Shown here piece after piece: positions 36,828-46,120 of a stretch of DNA of 64,000 nucleotides. How positions within the stretch are numbered: the first letter of the stretch is position 1; every line of letters begins with the position of its first letter. This DNA comes from Catellatospora sichuanensis. Lineage in GTDB: Bacteria; Actinomycetota; Actinomycetes; Mycobacteriales; Micromonosporaceae. The stretch is from contig NZ_ML660187.1 in assembly GCF_007483665.1 (NCBI RefSeq), forward strand, positions 62,001 through 126,000, read 5' to 3'. Both the position numbers and the translations under genes were made by a program. The notes under the pieces were generated by a model, which saw only the letters and a list, made by a program, of their open reading frames with translations, searched no databases and was not told the DNA's origin.

Positions 36828-39227
36828 GTGACCCTGATGCGCAAGCGCGACCACAACATACTGGCCAACGCCGCATCTCTGTTGATTTGCGGCCTGCTTG
36901 CCGGAGTGGTGGTGGCCGCGGCCGCATTCCCGGCGGTGGCACTGTCCGGACTGGCCGCCAAGGCGGGTGGTGAAGCCTTCGGTCAGCTCCCCGACGAGCT
37001 GGTCGTCAAGCGCTCCCCCCAGATCAGCTACGTCTACGCCAACGACGGCAAGACGCTGATCGCGACCATGTACGACGAGAACCGGCGCGACCTGACGCTG
37101 GAGGACATCCCCAAGATCGTCCAGCAGGCCATCCTCGCCGCCGAAGACCAGAAGTTCTACGAGCACAACGGCGTCGACGTGATGGGCATCGCCCGCGCCT
37201 TCGTGGCCAACAAGCAGGCCGGCGACGTGGAGCAGGGCGCCTCGACGCTGACCATGCAGTTCGTCCGGCTGTCCATCTCCTACTCGGCCGACACCGCGCA
37301 GGAGGTCGTCGACGCCACCGAGGACACCACCAAGCGCAAGGTGCGCGAGATGCGCTACGCGATGGCCATCGAGCAGCGGATGTCCAAGGAGCAGATCCTC
37401 GAGGGCTACCTCAACACCGCATACTTCGGCAACCGGGCATACGGCATCTACGCCGCGTCGCAGGTCTACTTCGGCAAGGAGCCGAAGACGCTGACCGCCG
37501 CCGAGGCCGCGTTCCTGGCCGCGCTGGTGAAGTTCCCCGGCACGTACAGCGTCGAGACCGGCGACGGCGAGAAGGACGCGGTGAACCGCCGCAACTACGT
37601 GCTGGGCGAGATGGTGCAGACCGGCGCGCTCACCGAGCAGCAGTCGACGCTGGCCAAGGCCGAGCCGCTGAAGATCGTCGGCAAGATCACCCCGAACGGC
37701 TGCGTGCAGGCCACCAAGAACACCTGGGGCTTCTTCTGCGACTACTTCCAGCGCTGGTGGAACGACCAGGAGGTGTTCGGCTCCACCGCGTACGACCGTG
37801 AGCGCCAGCTGAAGTCCGGCGGCTTCCGCATCGTCACCTCGCTCGACCCGCTCGCCCAGGACAAGGCTGACAAGAACATCCGGGACCAGATCTCGGTCAA
37901 CAACCCCAAGGCTTTGATGCTGGCCGCCGTCGAGCCCGGCACCGGCAAGGTGCGGGCGCTGGCCGTCAACCGCAACTTCAAGCTCGACGACAAGAAGAAC
38001 CCGAAGAACAAGCTCAACTCCGACCCGGCCAAGAAGCGCAAGGGCCTGCCCGGCACCTACCCGAACACCACCAACCCGCTGATGACCGGCGGCGACGGGT
38101 TCACCGGCTACCAGGCGGGTTCGGCGTTCAAGCTCTTCAGCCTGGTCGCCGCGTTGGAGAAGGGCTACCCGCTCGACTTCACCATCGCGACCAAGAAGGT
38201 ATTCGTCACCAAGTTCCCGGTCAGCGGCAACACGAAGGCGAACTGCGACGGGTACTACTGCGCCAGCGGTCAGGGCGGCGCCGTGCACAACATGTGGAGC
38301 GCGTTCGGCAGCTCGGTCAACACCTACTTCGTGCCTCTGGCGATCATGGCCGGCATCCAGAACACGGTGAACGTCGCCAAGAAGATGGGCATCACGTTCC
38401 ACGACGAGCCCGGCACCACCCAGGACGACCTGGGCTACTCCAACAACGCCAGCCAGTGGGGCGCCTTCACGCTGGGCGTCTCCGCGACCACCCCGCTGCA
38501 GCTGGCCAACGCGTACGCCACGGTCGTCGCCGACGGCCTGTACTGCGAACCCACCCCGGTGCAGTCGATCACCGACATCAAGGGCAACGAGCTCTCCGTC
38601 GCCGAGAAGCGCTGCAAGCAGGTCATCTCACCGGACGTGGCACGCGCGGCCGTCGACGCCGGCCGCTGCCCGGGCGGCGACAGGTCCGCCTACGGCGAGT
38701 GCCGCGGCACGACCAACCGCGACTCCTTCGGTATCGTCGACAGGCCGATCACCGGCAAGTCCGGCACCACCGACAACAGCGCGTCGGCGACGCTGACCCT
38801 GTCCACCAGGCAGCTCACCATCTCCGGCTTCCTCACCAACCCCGACTGGGCCCATGACAAGGACATGGATCACGACGTGGTCAACCCGGCGGTGCAGAAG
38901 ACGTTGCGCGACTTCATGAAGAACAAAGCGAAGATGGCCTTCACGAAGCCCAGCCGCAAGATCGCGTATGGCGACCAGATCTCCATCCCGAACGTCGAAT
39001 GCAAGACGGTCGACGAGGCCAAGTCGATCCTGCGGAACAGGGGCTTCGACGTCGAGGTGGCGCCGGAGCAGACCGACTCCAAGTGCCCCAAGGGCACCGC
39101 GTCCGGCACCACCCCGTCCGGCAAGACCATCCGCAAGGGCATGGTCCAGATCGAGGTCAGCAACGGCAAGGGCGCCCCGAAGCCGGGCACCGGTCCCGGC
39201 CCAGGCCAGCCACCGACACGGCCCTGA
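36828..39227 (+). CDS. Class A penicillin-binding protein with PASTA domain (PonA2-like)
   Basis: 799 residues. A membrane anchor is at 14-40. The GT51 glycosyltransferase runs from about 65 to 240 (AAEDQKFYEHNGVD, QGASTLTMQFVR, GYLNTAYFG). The transpeptidase active-site Ser is in AGSAFKLFSL, with SSVN and KSGTT completing the set. One PASTA domain is near the end (IPNVECKTVDEAKSILRNRG). It polymerises and cross-links peptidoglycan outside the membrane. The start is a GTG at 36828; the ATG at 36837 is an alternative. Gene order matches ponA2 (Rv3682). A 20-bp perfect hairpin ends it. Confidence 0.92.
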   Translation: MTLMRKRDHNILANAASLLICGLLAGVVVAAAAFPAVALSGLAAKAGGEAFGQLPDELVVKRSPQISYVYANDGKTLIATMYDENRRDLTLEDIPKIVQQAILAAEDQKFYEHNGVDVMGIARAFVANKQAGDVEQGASTLTMQFVRLSISYSADTAQEVVDATEDTTKRKVREMRYAMAIEQRMSKEQILEGYLNTAYFGNRAYGIYAASQVYFGKEPKTLTAAEAAFLAALVKFPGTYSVETGDGEKDAVNRRNYVLGEMVQTGALTEQQSTLAKAEPLKIVGKITPNGCVQATKNTWGFFCDYFQRWWNDQEVFGSTAYDRERQLKSGGFRIVTSLDPLAQDKADKNIRDQISVNNPKALMLAAVEPGTGKVRALAVNRNFKLDDKKNPKNKLNSDPAKKRKGLPGTYPNTTNPLMTGGDGFTGYQAGSAFKLFSLVAALEKGYPLDFTIATKKVFVTKFPVSGNTKANCDGYYCASGQGGAVHNMWSAFGSSVNTYFVPLAIMAGIQNTVNVAKKMGITFHDEPGTTQDDLGYSNNASQWGAFTLGVSATTPLQLANAYATVVADGLYCEPTPVQSITDIKGNELSVAEKRCKQVISPDVARAAVDAGRCPGGDRSAYGECRGTTNRDSFGIVDRPITGKSGTTDNSASATLTLSTRQLTISGFLTNPDWAHDKDMDHDVVNPAVQKTLRDFMKNKAKMAFTKPSRKIAYGDQISIPNVECKTVDEAKSILRNRGFDVEVAPEQTDSKCPKGTASGTTPSGKTIRKGMVQIEVSNGKGAPKPGTGPGPGQPPTRP

Positions 39228-39281
39228 CAGACGCAGCGAGGCCCCGTCCGCACACCGCGGAACGGGGCCTCGCTGCGTCTG
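39228..39281. terminator. 20-bp perfect hairpin, bidirectional terminator
   Basis: Arms at 39228-39247 (CAGACGCAGCGAGGCCCCGT) and 39262-39281 are exact complements with a 14-base loop. The hairpin begins at the first base after the PBP stop and faces the convergent yqeY-like gene. Confidence 0.8.
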
Positions 39282-39312
39282 TGCACCCGCTCCGGCGCGC
39301 CGCAGCGCCGCG

Positions 39313-39768
39313 CTAGGCGGCCAGCTGGCGGCGTACCTCCGCGGAGACCTTGCCGCCCTCGGCCCGGCCCGCGACCGCGGCCTGCACGGCCTTCATGGCC
39401 GGGCCCATCGAGCCCATGCCGCTGAAACCGCCCGCGGCCAGCGTGTCGGACACCAGCTGCGCGATCTCGGCATCGGTGAGCTGCTTCGGCAGGTACCGGG
39501 CCAGCACCTCCTCCTCGGCCCGCTCCTTCGCGGCCTGCTCGGCGCGGCCCGCGTCGGCGAACGCCGTCTCGGCCTCCCGGCGCTTCTTCGCCTCCTTGGC
39601 GAGCACCGCGAGCACCTCCTCGTCGTTCAGCTCACGCTTGGTCTTCCCGGCGACCTCGGCGACGCCGACGGCGGCCAGCGCCATCCGCAGCGTGCCGGTC
39701 ACCACCTCGTCGCGCGCCTTCATGGCCGAGCGCATGTCCTCGGTCAGGCGCTCCTTCAGGGTGCCCAT
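39313..39768 (-). CDS. GatB/YqeY domain protein
   Basis: 151 residues with the YqeY features LKERLTEDMRSAMKARDE, VLAVLAKEAKKRREA, YLPKQLTDAEI and the C-terminal GGKVSAEVRRQL. The fold is that of the GatB tail that contacts tRNA; the role of free YqeY is unknown. The ATG at 39768 has GGAGAGG five bases upstream, better than the GTG two codons earlier. It is divergent from the metallophosphoesterase gene (72 bp). Confidence 0.88.
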   Translation of the reverse strand: MGTLKERLTEDMRSAMKARDEVVTGTLRMALAAVGVAEVAGKTKRELNDEEVLAVLAKEAKKRREAETAFADAGRAEQAAKERAEEEVLARYLPKQLTDAEIAQLVSDTLAAGGFSGMGSMGPAMKAVQAAVAGRAEGGKVSAEVRRQLAA

Positions 39769-39840
39769 ACCCACCTCTCCGTGCTCCGCACATCCGACGG
39801 CACTGTGGTGCCCTCGGGCGATGAAACTACTCTTAGCCTC

Positions 39841-40716
39841 ATGGGTCCGCTCGGAAAAATCGCGTTGGGCGCCGCCGTGGTCGGCGCCGGCGCGCTGGCA
39901 TACGGCACGCTCGTCGAACGCAACTGGTTCACGCTGCGCCGATACGACGTGCCGCTGCTTGCGCCGGAGGCCGAGCCGCTGCGCGTACTACACGTGTCCG
40001 ACCTGCACCTGACCCCCAAACAGCTGCGCAAACAGCGCTGGGTGCGCGAGCTGGCCGGCCTCGACCCCGACCTGGTCATGGTGACCGGCGACAACATGGC
40101 CCACCCGGACGCGGTGCCCGGCGTGCTCGCCGCGTACGAGCCGCTGCTGGAGCTGCCCGGCGCCTTCGTCTTCGGCTCCAACGACTACAGCGGCCCGGTG
40201 CTGAAGAACCCCTTCGGCTACTTCCGCGACGACCGCGAGTACGAGCACGGTGTGGAACTGCCCACCGAGGACCTGCGCGCGGCCTTCCTCGACGCGGGCT
40301 GGGTCGACCTCAACAACAACCGCGCCACGCTCAAGGCCGGCGGCCGCGTCGTCGACCTGGCCGGGGTCGACGACCCCCACATCGACCTGGACGCCTACCC
40401 CGCCGGACCGGCCGACCCGGCCGCCGCGGTGCGCATCGCGCTCAGCCACGCCCCGGAGCCCCGGGTGCTCGACGCGTTCGCCGCCGACGGCTTCGAGTTG
40501 CTGCTGGCCGGGCACACCCACGGCGGCCAGGTGCGCGTGCCGGGAATCGGGGCGCTGGTCACCAACTGTGGGCTGGACCGGAAGCTGGCCCGCGGGCTGC
40601 ACCGCTGGGACCGTGCCTGGCTGCACGTGTCCGCGGGACTGGGCACCCATCCGACCGCTCCCGTGCGCTTCGCCTGCCGCCCCGAGGCGACCCTGCTGAC
40701 GCTCATCCCACGCTGA
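39841..40716 (+). CDS. Metallophosphoesterase (calcineurin-like), membrane-anchored
   Basis: 291 residues. An N-terminal hydrophobic segment, GKIALGAAVVGAGALAYGTL, is a probable anchor. The dinuclear metal motifs are HVSDLHL, VTGDNM, FGSNDY, LSHAPEPR and LAGHTHGGQV. It resembles YkuE/YaeI-type enzymes that cleave pyrophosphate bonds of lipids, but the substrate is unknown. The counterpart in the mycobacterial order is Rv3683, the last gene of the shared block. A tRNA-Pro gene follows. Confidence 0.87.
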   Translation: MGPLGKIALGAAVVGAGALAYGTLVERNWFTLRRYDVPLLAPEAEPLRVLHVSDLHLTPKQLRKQRWVRELAGLDPDLVMVTGDNMAHPDAVPGVLAAYEPLLELPGAFVFGSNDYSGPVLKNPFGYFRDDREYEHGVELPTEDLRAAFLDAGWVDLNNNRATLKAGGRVVDLAGVDDPHIDLDAYPAGPADPAAAVRIALSHAPEPRVLDAFAADGFELLLAGHTHGGQVRVPGIGALVTNCGLDRKLARGLHRWDRAWLHVSAGLGTHPTAPVRFACRPEATLLTLIPR

Positions 40717-40730
40717 GGGGGATACCCGTT

Positions 40731-40759
40731 TTGGCGACGGGAACCGGGTCAGCTAGTAT
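40731..40759 (+). promoter_or_regulatory. Promoter of tRNA-Pro
   Basis: TTGGCG (-35) at 40731-40736 and TAGTAT (-10) at 40754-40759 are separated by 17 bp. The -10 ends 15 bases before the first tRNA base, and the promoter starts 15 bp after the preceding stop. Confidence 0.65.
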
Positions 40760-40774
40760 TTCGGAGCACCGCTT

Positions 40775-40851
<77 letters not shown>

Positions 40852-40990
40852 GAAGATGTGCAACTCAGGGCCGCCCGTCAGGGCGGCCCTGAGTCGTTCC
40901 GGGCCGGCCTCGGCGATGGTGCCGCCGTGGCTGCCTCCCCGGGCCGTAAATGCCCGGTGATGCGTGGCCGGACTCCCCTACGATCGCCTG

Positions 40991-41563
40991 ATGTTCCAGC
41001 CGACGTACCCGATCCGGACCGCACGCCTCACCCTGCGCCCGATCACGCTGGACGACCTCGACGACGTGTACGCGTACCAGTCCCGCCCCGATGTCGTGCG
41101 CTGGATGCTCGGCGCCGGGCCGCGCACCCGGGAGCAGTCGCTGTCGTCGGTGACCGCGATGGCGGGCGAGGACGCGCTGCGTACGGTCGGCGACTGCCTG
41201 ACCCTGGCCGTGACGACCGGCGCCGGGGTGATCGGGACCGTGGAGCTGGTCTGGCGCAGCGACGTCGACCGTACGGCCGAACTCGGCTACGTCTTCCATC
41301 CCGATCACGGGGGTCGAGGGCTGGCGACGGAGGCCGCCGCGGCGCTGCTCGACTGGGGCTTCGGCGAGTTCGGGCTGCACCGGGTCTTCGCTCGATGCCA
41401 CGGCCGGAACGAGGCGTCCGCCCGGCTGATGGCCCGGCTCGGCATGCGCCAGGAGTCGCACAACGTCGAGAGTTACCAGTTCCGCGGCGAGTGGGCGGAT
41501 CGGCTCGTCTTCGCCGTGCTGGCCCGCGAATGGCGGGCACGAGCCGCGGCAGCGGCCGGCTGA
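40991..41563 (+). CDS. GNAT-family N-acetyltransferase (RimJ/RimL-like)
   Basis: 190 residues from the ATG at 40991. The start MFQPTYPIRTARLTLRPITL is typical of RimJ/RimL-type GNAT proteins. The acetyl-CoA pyrophosphate loop is HPDHGGRGLATEA, then RCHGRNEASARLMARLGM and the C-terminal YQFRGEW. The substrate (a protein N-terminus, an antibiotic or a small amine) cannot be told. It stands alone after the tRNA gene. Confidence 0.88.
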   Translation: MFQPTYPIRTARLTLRPITLDDLDDVYAYQSRPDVVRWMLGAGPRTREQSLSSVTAMAGEDALRTVGDCLTLAVTTGAGVIGTVELVWRSDVDRTAELGYVFHPDHGGRGLATEAAAALLDWGFGEFGLHRVFARCHGRNEASARLMARLGMRQESHNVESYQFRGEWADRLVFAVLAREWRARAAAAAG

Positions 41564-41810
41564 CGTCCCTGTGGTCACCCGAACGGGTGACACCTCGGTG
41601 CCGGACGCTGTTCGATCACCGTCTGGTGACGCACCGTCAAACGCGGCCATACGTCGATGATCAGCACATATGGCCGTCGGCGTTCCGGACAGTGGGACGA
41701 AGAGGCGGGGATCACGCCGACATGGACCGGTGAGCAGGGCAGGGATACCCACTCATCCGATGGTCACGTCGGCCGAACGATTTTCATAATGGCCGCTGAA
41801 CCCGCCTACG

Positions 41811-43322
41811 GTGAGTAAGCTTGGCCGCCGTAAGCCCCTCACCCCGGACAAAGAGCGAAAATCCTGCCCCGTGCCCCTTCCTCGCATCGTTGATGATGTT
41901 TCCGCAGCACTGCGAACCTCCCGCAGCGCGGTAGAAGCCTGCAACGCCACGGTCTCCGTGCTCAGCCGGCACACGCCCGCCCTGATCGAGGCGCTGCTGC
42001 ATGTGAAGGACCAGCTCCGGTGCGTCTCGGCGAGCGGCGCCTGGCAGGTGTTCTCCGCCGTCCCGCTGGGCCACGGCGTGGTCGGCCGGGTGTACGCCAG
42101 CGGCAAGCCCGTCACCATCCTCGACGTCGCCAACGACCCGGACTACATCCGGCTCGGGCCGCCGATCACCTCCGAGATCTGCACGCCGATCGTCGACCGC
42201 ACCGGGCACCCGGTCGGCGTGATCAACGCCGAGTGGGCCGAGGCACAGCCGCTGGACGGCTGGGAGGAGACCCTCACCGAGGCCGGGCGGCTGCTCGGCG
42301 CACGCCTGAGCGAGCTGGGCGGCCCGCCCGCCGAGACCCGCAGCGAGCAGCTGCTGCGCCACGCGCTCGCGCTCACCAACGCCGAGACCGACGCCGACGT
42401 GCTGGTCCGGGCCTGCCGTGCGGCGCGCGAGGTGACCGGCCTGGCCGCCGCCGTGCTGCTGCGTCCCGCCCCGGACCTGCTGCCCGACGAGCAGGAGCTG
42501 CGTGTGGTCATCGCGGCCAGCTCGCCGGAGCCCCGCGACCGTCCGCTGGTCGCCCGCCTGGCGCAGATCGACCCGGACCGCCTCGCCGCGCTGCTCGACG
42601 AGGCCTGCCGGTACGGAGCCTCGTACACCCTGGGTGATCCCGCGGTGCTCGACGCCCGCGGCTTCGAGGCGCTCACGGCTGCCGGCGTGCGCACGATGAT
42701 CGCGGTGCCGCTCGGGGCCGGCACGCCGGTGGTGTCCTCCTCGGTCGGCGCGCTGGTGGTGCTGGACGAGACCGCGATCGTGCCGGACAGCGCGCTGGTG
42801 AACCTGCTGGAGCTGCTGGCTGCGCAGGCCAGCACCTGTCTGGAGAAGCTGACCACGTTGCGCCGCCTGCACCTGCAGGCCAATTCCGACCCGCTGACCG
42901 GCCTGCGCCATGGCGGGCCCTTCGGTGACCGCCTCGCCAATGCCACGCCCGGCCGGACCGCGCTGCTCGCGATCGACATCGACCAGTTCAAGGCGGTCAA
43001 CGACACCCTCGGCCACGCGGCGGGCGACCGCGTGCTGGTGCAGATGTCCAGCGCGTTGCAGCAGGCGCTGCGGCTCGGGGACGAGCTGTTCCGGGTCGGC
43101 GGTGACGAGTTCGTGGCGGTGATCGACGTGCCCAGCGCCGCGGAGGCGCTGCTGGTCGCCGAGCGGCTCGTCGCGGCGGCCCGGGCGACCGGACGCACGA
43201 TCAGCGTGGGGGTTTCGGTCCAGGGCGAGCTGGAACCGCCGGAGGCCGCGATGTACCGCGCCGACCAGGCTCTCTACGCCGTCAAGCGCAACGGCCGCAA
43301 CGGGGTCCGGCTCGCGCCGTGA
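41811..43322 (+). CDS. GAF-GAF-GGDEF diguanylate cyclase
   Basis: 503 residues. Two GAF-type sensor parts (about 30-160: LGHGVVGRVYASGKPVTILDVANDPDY; and about 180-340) lead to a GGDEF domain at 350-500. Catalytic features are intact: LLAIDIDQFKAVNDTLGH, and RVGGDEFVAVID with a full GGDEF motif, then ISVGVSVQ and YRADQALYAVKRNGRN. It should make cyclic di-GMP from GTP in response to a ligand or redox state sensed by GAF. There is no EAL domain and no membrane helix. The GTG start at 41811 is tentative. A palindrome terminator follows. Confidence 0.9.
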   Translation: MSKLGRRKPLTPDKERKSCPVPLPRIVDDVSAALRTSRSAVEACNATVSVLSRHTPALIEALLHVKDQLRCVSASGAWQVFSAVPLGHGVVGRVYASGKPVTILDVANDPDYIRLGPPITSEICTPIVDRTGHPVGVINAEWAEAQPLDGWEETLTEAGRLLGARLSELGGPPAETRSEQLLRHALALTNAETDADVLVRACRAAREVTGLAAAVLLRPAPDLLPDEQELRVVIAASSPEPRDRPLVARLAQIDPDRLAALLDEACRYGASYTLGDPAVLDARGFEALTAAGVRTMIAVPLGAGTPVVSSSVGALVVLDETAIVPDSALVNLLELLAAQASTCLEKLTTLRRLHLQANSDPLTGLRHGGPFGDRLANATPGRTALLAIDIDQFKAVNDTLGHAAGDRVLVQMSSALQQALRLGDELFRVGGDEFVAVIDVPSAAEALLVAERLVAAARATGRTISVGVSVQGELEPPEAAMYRADQALYAVKRNGRNGVRLAP

Positions 43323-43350
43323 TCCGTGCCCGGTCAAGCGGCAGACAGTG

Positions 43351-43402
43351 TTAAGAAGGGCACCTTCTACATCGCATAGCGATGTGAAGGTGCCCTTCCT
43401 TT
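43351..43402. repeat. Palindromic element family B, diverged copy, between convergent genes
   Basis: The arm AAGAAGGGCACCTTC with TACATCGC pairs with GCGATGT and GAAGGTGCCCTTCCTT, with small mismatches. The core GAAGGGCACCTTC is shared with the perfect palindrome at 50306-50355. It lies between the GGDEF and asd stops, 6 bp from the latter, and is a likely bidirectional terminator. Confidence 0.8.
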
Positions 43403-43408
43403 CGGAGG

Positions 43409-44470
43409 TCAGCGGGAGAGGTCGGCGGCGAGGAGTTCGGCGATCTGGGCGGTGTTGAGTGCGGCGCCCTTGCGCAGGTTGTCGCCGGTGACGAAGAAGT
43501 CGAGGGCGCGGGGGTCGTCGACGGCGCGGCGGATGCGGCCGACCCAGGACGGGTCGGTGCCGACCGCGTCGATCGGCATCGGGAACTCGCCGGCGGCGGG
43601 GTCGTCGACGACGATGACGCCGGGAGCGCCCTGGAGGACCTCGCGGGCGCCGGGTGCGTCGACCTCGGAGCCGAACACGGCGTGTACGGCGACCGAGTGG
43701 CCGGTGACCACGGGGACGCGTACGCACGTCGCGCTGACCTTCAGGTCGGGCAGTCCCAGGATCTTGCGGGACTCGTTGCGCATCTTCAGCTCTTCGCTGG
43801 ACCAGCCGCCGTCCTTGAGCGAACCGGCGAACGGCACCACGTTCAGCGCGACGGGCGCGGCGAACGGGCCGAGGTCGTCGCCGACGGCGTGGCGGACGTT
43901 GCCGGGACGGGTGCCGAGCACGCGGTCCCCGGCGATCTTGGCGATCTGGTCGTGCAGCGTGTCCACGCCGACCTGCCCGGCCCCGGAGACGGCCTGGTAC
44001 GAGGCCAGCACCAGTTCTTTGAGGCCGTACGCGTTGTGCAGCGGGGCGATCGCCACGATCATCGCCAGCGTGGTGCAGTTGGCGTTGGCGATGATGCCCT
44101 TGGGCCGGTTGCGGATCTGGGCGGGGTTGATCTCGGGGACCACCAGGGGGACGTCGGGGTCCATCCGGAACGCGCCGGAGTTGTCCACCGCGATCGCGCC
44201 GCGGGCCGCCGCAATGGGCGCCCAGTAGGCGGAGACCTCGTCGGGCACGTCGAACATGGCGACGTCGACGCCGTCGAACGCCTCCTCGGTCAGCGCGACG
44301 ACGTCGATCTCCTCACCGCGCACGAGCAGGCGGCGGCCTGCCGAGCGCGCGGAGGCAACGAGCCGGATCTCGCCCCACACGTTGCGGCGGTGGCTGAGGA
44401 TGTCGAGCATCACCGTGCCGACGGCGCCGGTCGCGCCGACGACGGCCAGGGTGGGCAGCTTATGGCTCAC
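43409..44470 (-). CDS. asd: Aspartate-semialdehyde dehydrogenase
   Basis: It reduces aspartyl phosphate to aspartate semialdehyde, a branch point to lysine/diaminopimelate, threonine and methionine. 353 residues from the GTG at 44470 ([20 protein letters not shown], the NADP-binding Gly-rich loop). The catalytic Cys is in [12 protein letters not shown]. Further motifs are [10 protein letters not shown] and [11 protein letters not shown]. The GTGA start overlaps the stop of a 21-codon mini-ORF whose GAGGAG is the Shine-Dalgarno. lysC lies upstream on the same strand, separated only by the two mini-ORFs. Confidence 0.95.
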   Translation of the reverse strand: MSHKLPTLAVVGATGAVGTVMLDILSHRRNVWGEIRLVASARSAGRRLLVRGEEIDVVALTEEAFDGVDVAMFDVPDEVSAYWAPIAAARGAIAVDNSGAFRMDPDVPLVVPEINPAQIRNRPKGIIANANCTTLAMIVAIAPLHNAYGLKELVLASYQAVSGAGQVGVDTLHDQIAKIAGDRVLGTRPGNVRHAVGDDLGPFAAPVALNVVPFAGSLKDGGWSSEELKMRNESRKILGLPDLKVSATCVRVPVVTGHSVAVHAVFGSEVDAPGAREVLQGAPGVIVVDDPAAGEFPMPIDAVGTDPSWVGRIRRAVDDPRALDFFVTGDNLRKGAALNTAQIAELLAADLSR

Positions 44471-44532
44471 GCCTTCTCCTCGCTTCGCTCGTCGGCGGCA
44501 TGACTCCTGTGCTGCCCGATTTGTTCGCTCAT
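44467..44532 (-). CDS. 21-codon coupled mini-ORF 2 between lysC and asd (relay cassette)
   Basis: Begins [10 protein letters not shown] and ends ADERSEEKA. Its ATG overlaps the TGA of mini-ORF 1, and its TGA overlaps the asd GTG. The middle codons differ from the copy before the NUDIX gene, but length and both ends agree. GAGGAG lies 5 bases before the asd start. Confidence 0.45.
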   Translation of the reverse strand: MSEQIGQHRSHAADERSEEKA

Positions 44533-44594
44533 GCCTTCTTCTCACTTCGCTCGTCGGCGTGAGCCGGGCGGGCTCGCCCGATCACCTGGCCCAT
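44529..44594 (-). CDS. 21-codon coupled mini-ORF 1 after lysC (relay cassette)
   Basis: Starts 2 bp after the lysC stop with [10 protein letters not shown] and ends ADERSEKKA. Its TGA overlaps the ATG of mini-ORF 2. Same length as the other two, with a weaker GAGAAG in place of GAGGAG. Confidence 0.4.
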   Translation of the reverse strand: MGQVIGRARPAHADERSEKKA

Positions 44595-44596
44595 GC

Positions 44597-45862
44597 CTAC
44601 CTGCCGGTCCCGGCGTACACCACGGCCTCTTCGTCGCCGCCGAGCTCGAACGCGTCGTGCACGGCGCGCACGGCGGCGTCGAGGTCGGTGTCGCGGCAGA
44701 CCACCGAGATGCGGATCTCGGAGGTCGAGATGATCTCGATGTTGACGCCGGCCCGGGCCAGCGCCTCGCAGAACGTGGCGGTGACGCCCGGGTTGGAGCG
44801 CATGCCGGCGCCGACCAGGGAGATCTTGCCGATGTGGTCGTCGTAGAGCAAGCCCTTGAAGCCGACCCGCTCCTGGATCTTCTGCAGGGCGGCCATCGCG
44901 GTGGGGCCGTCGTCCTTGGGCAGCGTGAAGGAGATGTCGGTGCGCCCGGAGGCCTCGGTGGAGACGTTCTGCACGATCATGTCGATGTTGATCTCGGAGT
45001 CCGCGAGCGCGCGGAAGATCGACGCGGCCTCGCCCGGCTCGTCCGGCACGGAGACGATGGTGATCTTCGCTTCGTTGCGGTCGTGCGCGACGCCGGTGAT
45101 GAGTGCTTGCTCCACGGAAAGGTCCTCCATTGATCCCGTCACGAGGGTGCCGGTGTTGTTCGAGTACGACGAGCGGACGTGGATCGGCAGCCCGAACCGG
45201 CGGGCGTACTCCACGCTGCGCAGATGCAGGATCTTGGCACCGGACGCGGCCAGCTCGAGCATCTCCTCATAGGTGATCAGATCGACCTTGCGGGCGTTGG
45301 GCACGATGCGCGGGTCGGCGGTGAACACGCCGTCCACGTCGGTGTAGATCTCGCAGACGTCGGCCTTCAGCGCGGCGGCCAGCGCCACTGCCGTCGTGTC
45401 CGAGCCGCCGCGGCCGAGCGTGGTGATGTCCTTGGTGTCCTGGGCGACGCCCTGGAAGCCGGCCACGATCACGATCGCGCCCTCGTCGAGCGCGCCGCGC
45501 AGGCGGCCCGGCGTGACGTCGATGATGCGGGCCCGGCCGTGCACCGACGTGGTGATGACGCCGGCCTGCGATCCGGTGTACGAGCGCGCCTCGTAGCCCA
45601 GGTTGTGGATGGCCATGGCCAGCAGCGCCATCGAGATGCGCTCACCGGCGGTGAGCAGCATGTCGAACTCGCGCCCCGGCGGCAGCGGGCTGACCTGGTG
45701 CGCCAGGTCGATCAGCTCATCGGTCGTGTCGCCCATCGCGGAGACGACCACACAGACGTCGTTGCCGGCCTTCCGCGTCGCGACGATGCGCTCGGCGACC
45801 CGCTTGATCCGCTCAGCGTTGGCGACTGACGAGCCGCCGTACTTCTGCACCACGAGGGCCAC
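44597..45862 (-). CDS. lysC: Aspartate kinase
   Basis: First enzyme of the aspartate family: ATP plus aspartate gives aspartyl phosphate. From the GTG at 45862 it has 421 residues, the usual actinobacterial length, with GAGGAG upstream. Kinase motifs are [30 protein letters not shown] and [13 protein letters not shown]. Two ACT domains at about 265-415 ([38 protein letters not shown]) are the lysine/threonine feedback sites. In related genera an internal start gives a separate regulatory beta chain. asd follows through two mini-ORFs. Confidence 0.95.
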   Translation of the reverse strand: MALVVQKYGGSSVANAERIKRVAERIVATRKAGNDVCVVVSAMGDTTDELIDLAHQVSPLPPGREFDMLLTAGERISMALLAMAIHNLGYEARSYTGSQAGVITTSVHGRARIIDVTPGRLRGALDEGAIVIVAGFQGVAQDTKDITTLGRGGSDTTAVALAAALKADVCEIYTDVDGVFTADPRIVPNARKVDLITYEEMLELAASGAKILHLRSVEYARRFGLPIHVRSSYSNNTGTLVTGSMEDLSVEQALITGVAHDRNEAKITIVSVPDEPGEAASIFRALADSEINIDMIVQNVSTEASGRTDISFTLPKDDGPTAMAALQKIQERVGFKGLLYDDHIGKISLVGAGMRSNPGVTATFCEALARAGVNIEIISTSEIRISVVCRDTDLDAAVRAVHDAFELGGDEEAVVYAGTGR

Positions 45863-46120
45863 GGTTGCACGGCTCCTCTCCACCTCAGGGACTAAGGACG
45901 CTTCAGCTTAGCGGCGGCTCCCGCCACCCCTCGCCGGTCGATCCCAGCTGTCGGGCAGCGCGGCCCGAGAAGTCCGAGATCCTCTTTCGTACGGCTGCCC
46001 GCGCCGTGCAGTCGCCCGCCTCCCCCGCATCGCCGCCGCAGGATTTAACGGCTGTGACGCGCACCACAGACCGGGGGTTTCCTGGACAACCTCCGATCAC
46101 GCGCCGGCCCGGGGCGCGTC

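Noticed and set aside
36510-38402. A 630-codon minus frame opposite the penicillin-binding protein
   Set aside because: No motif and unnatural composition; the opposite strand has complete GT51 and transpeptidase motifs.
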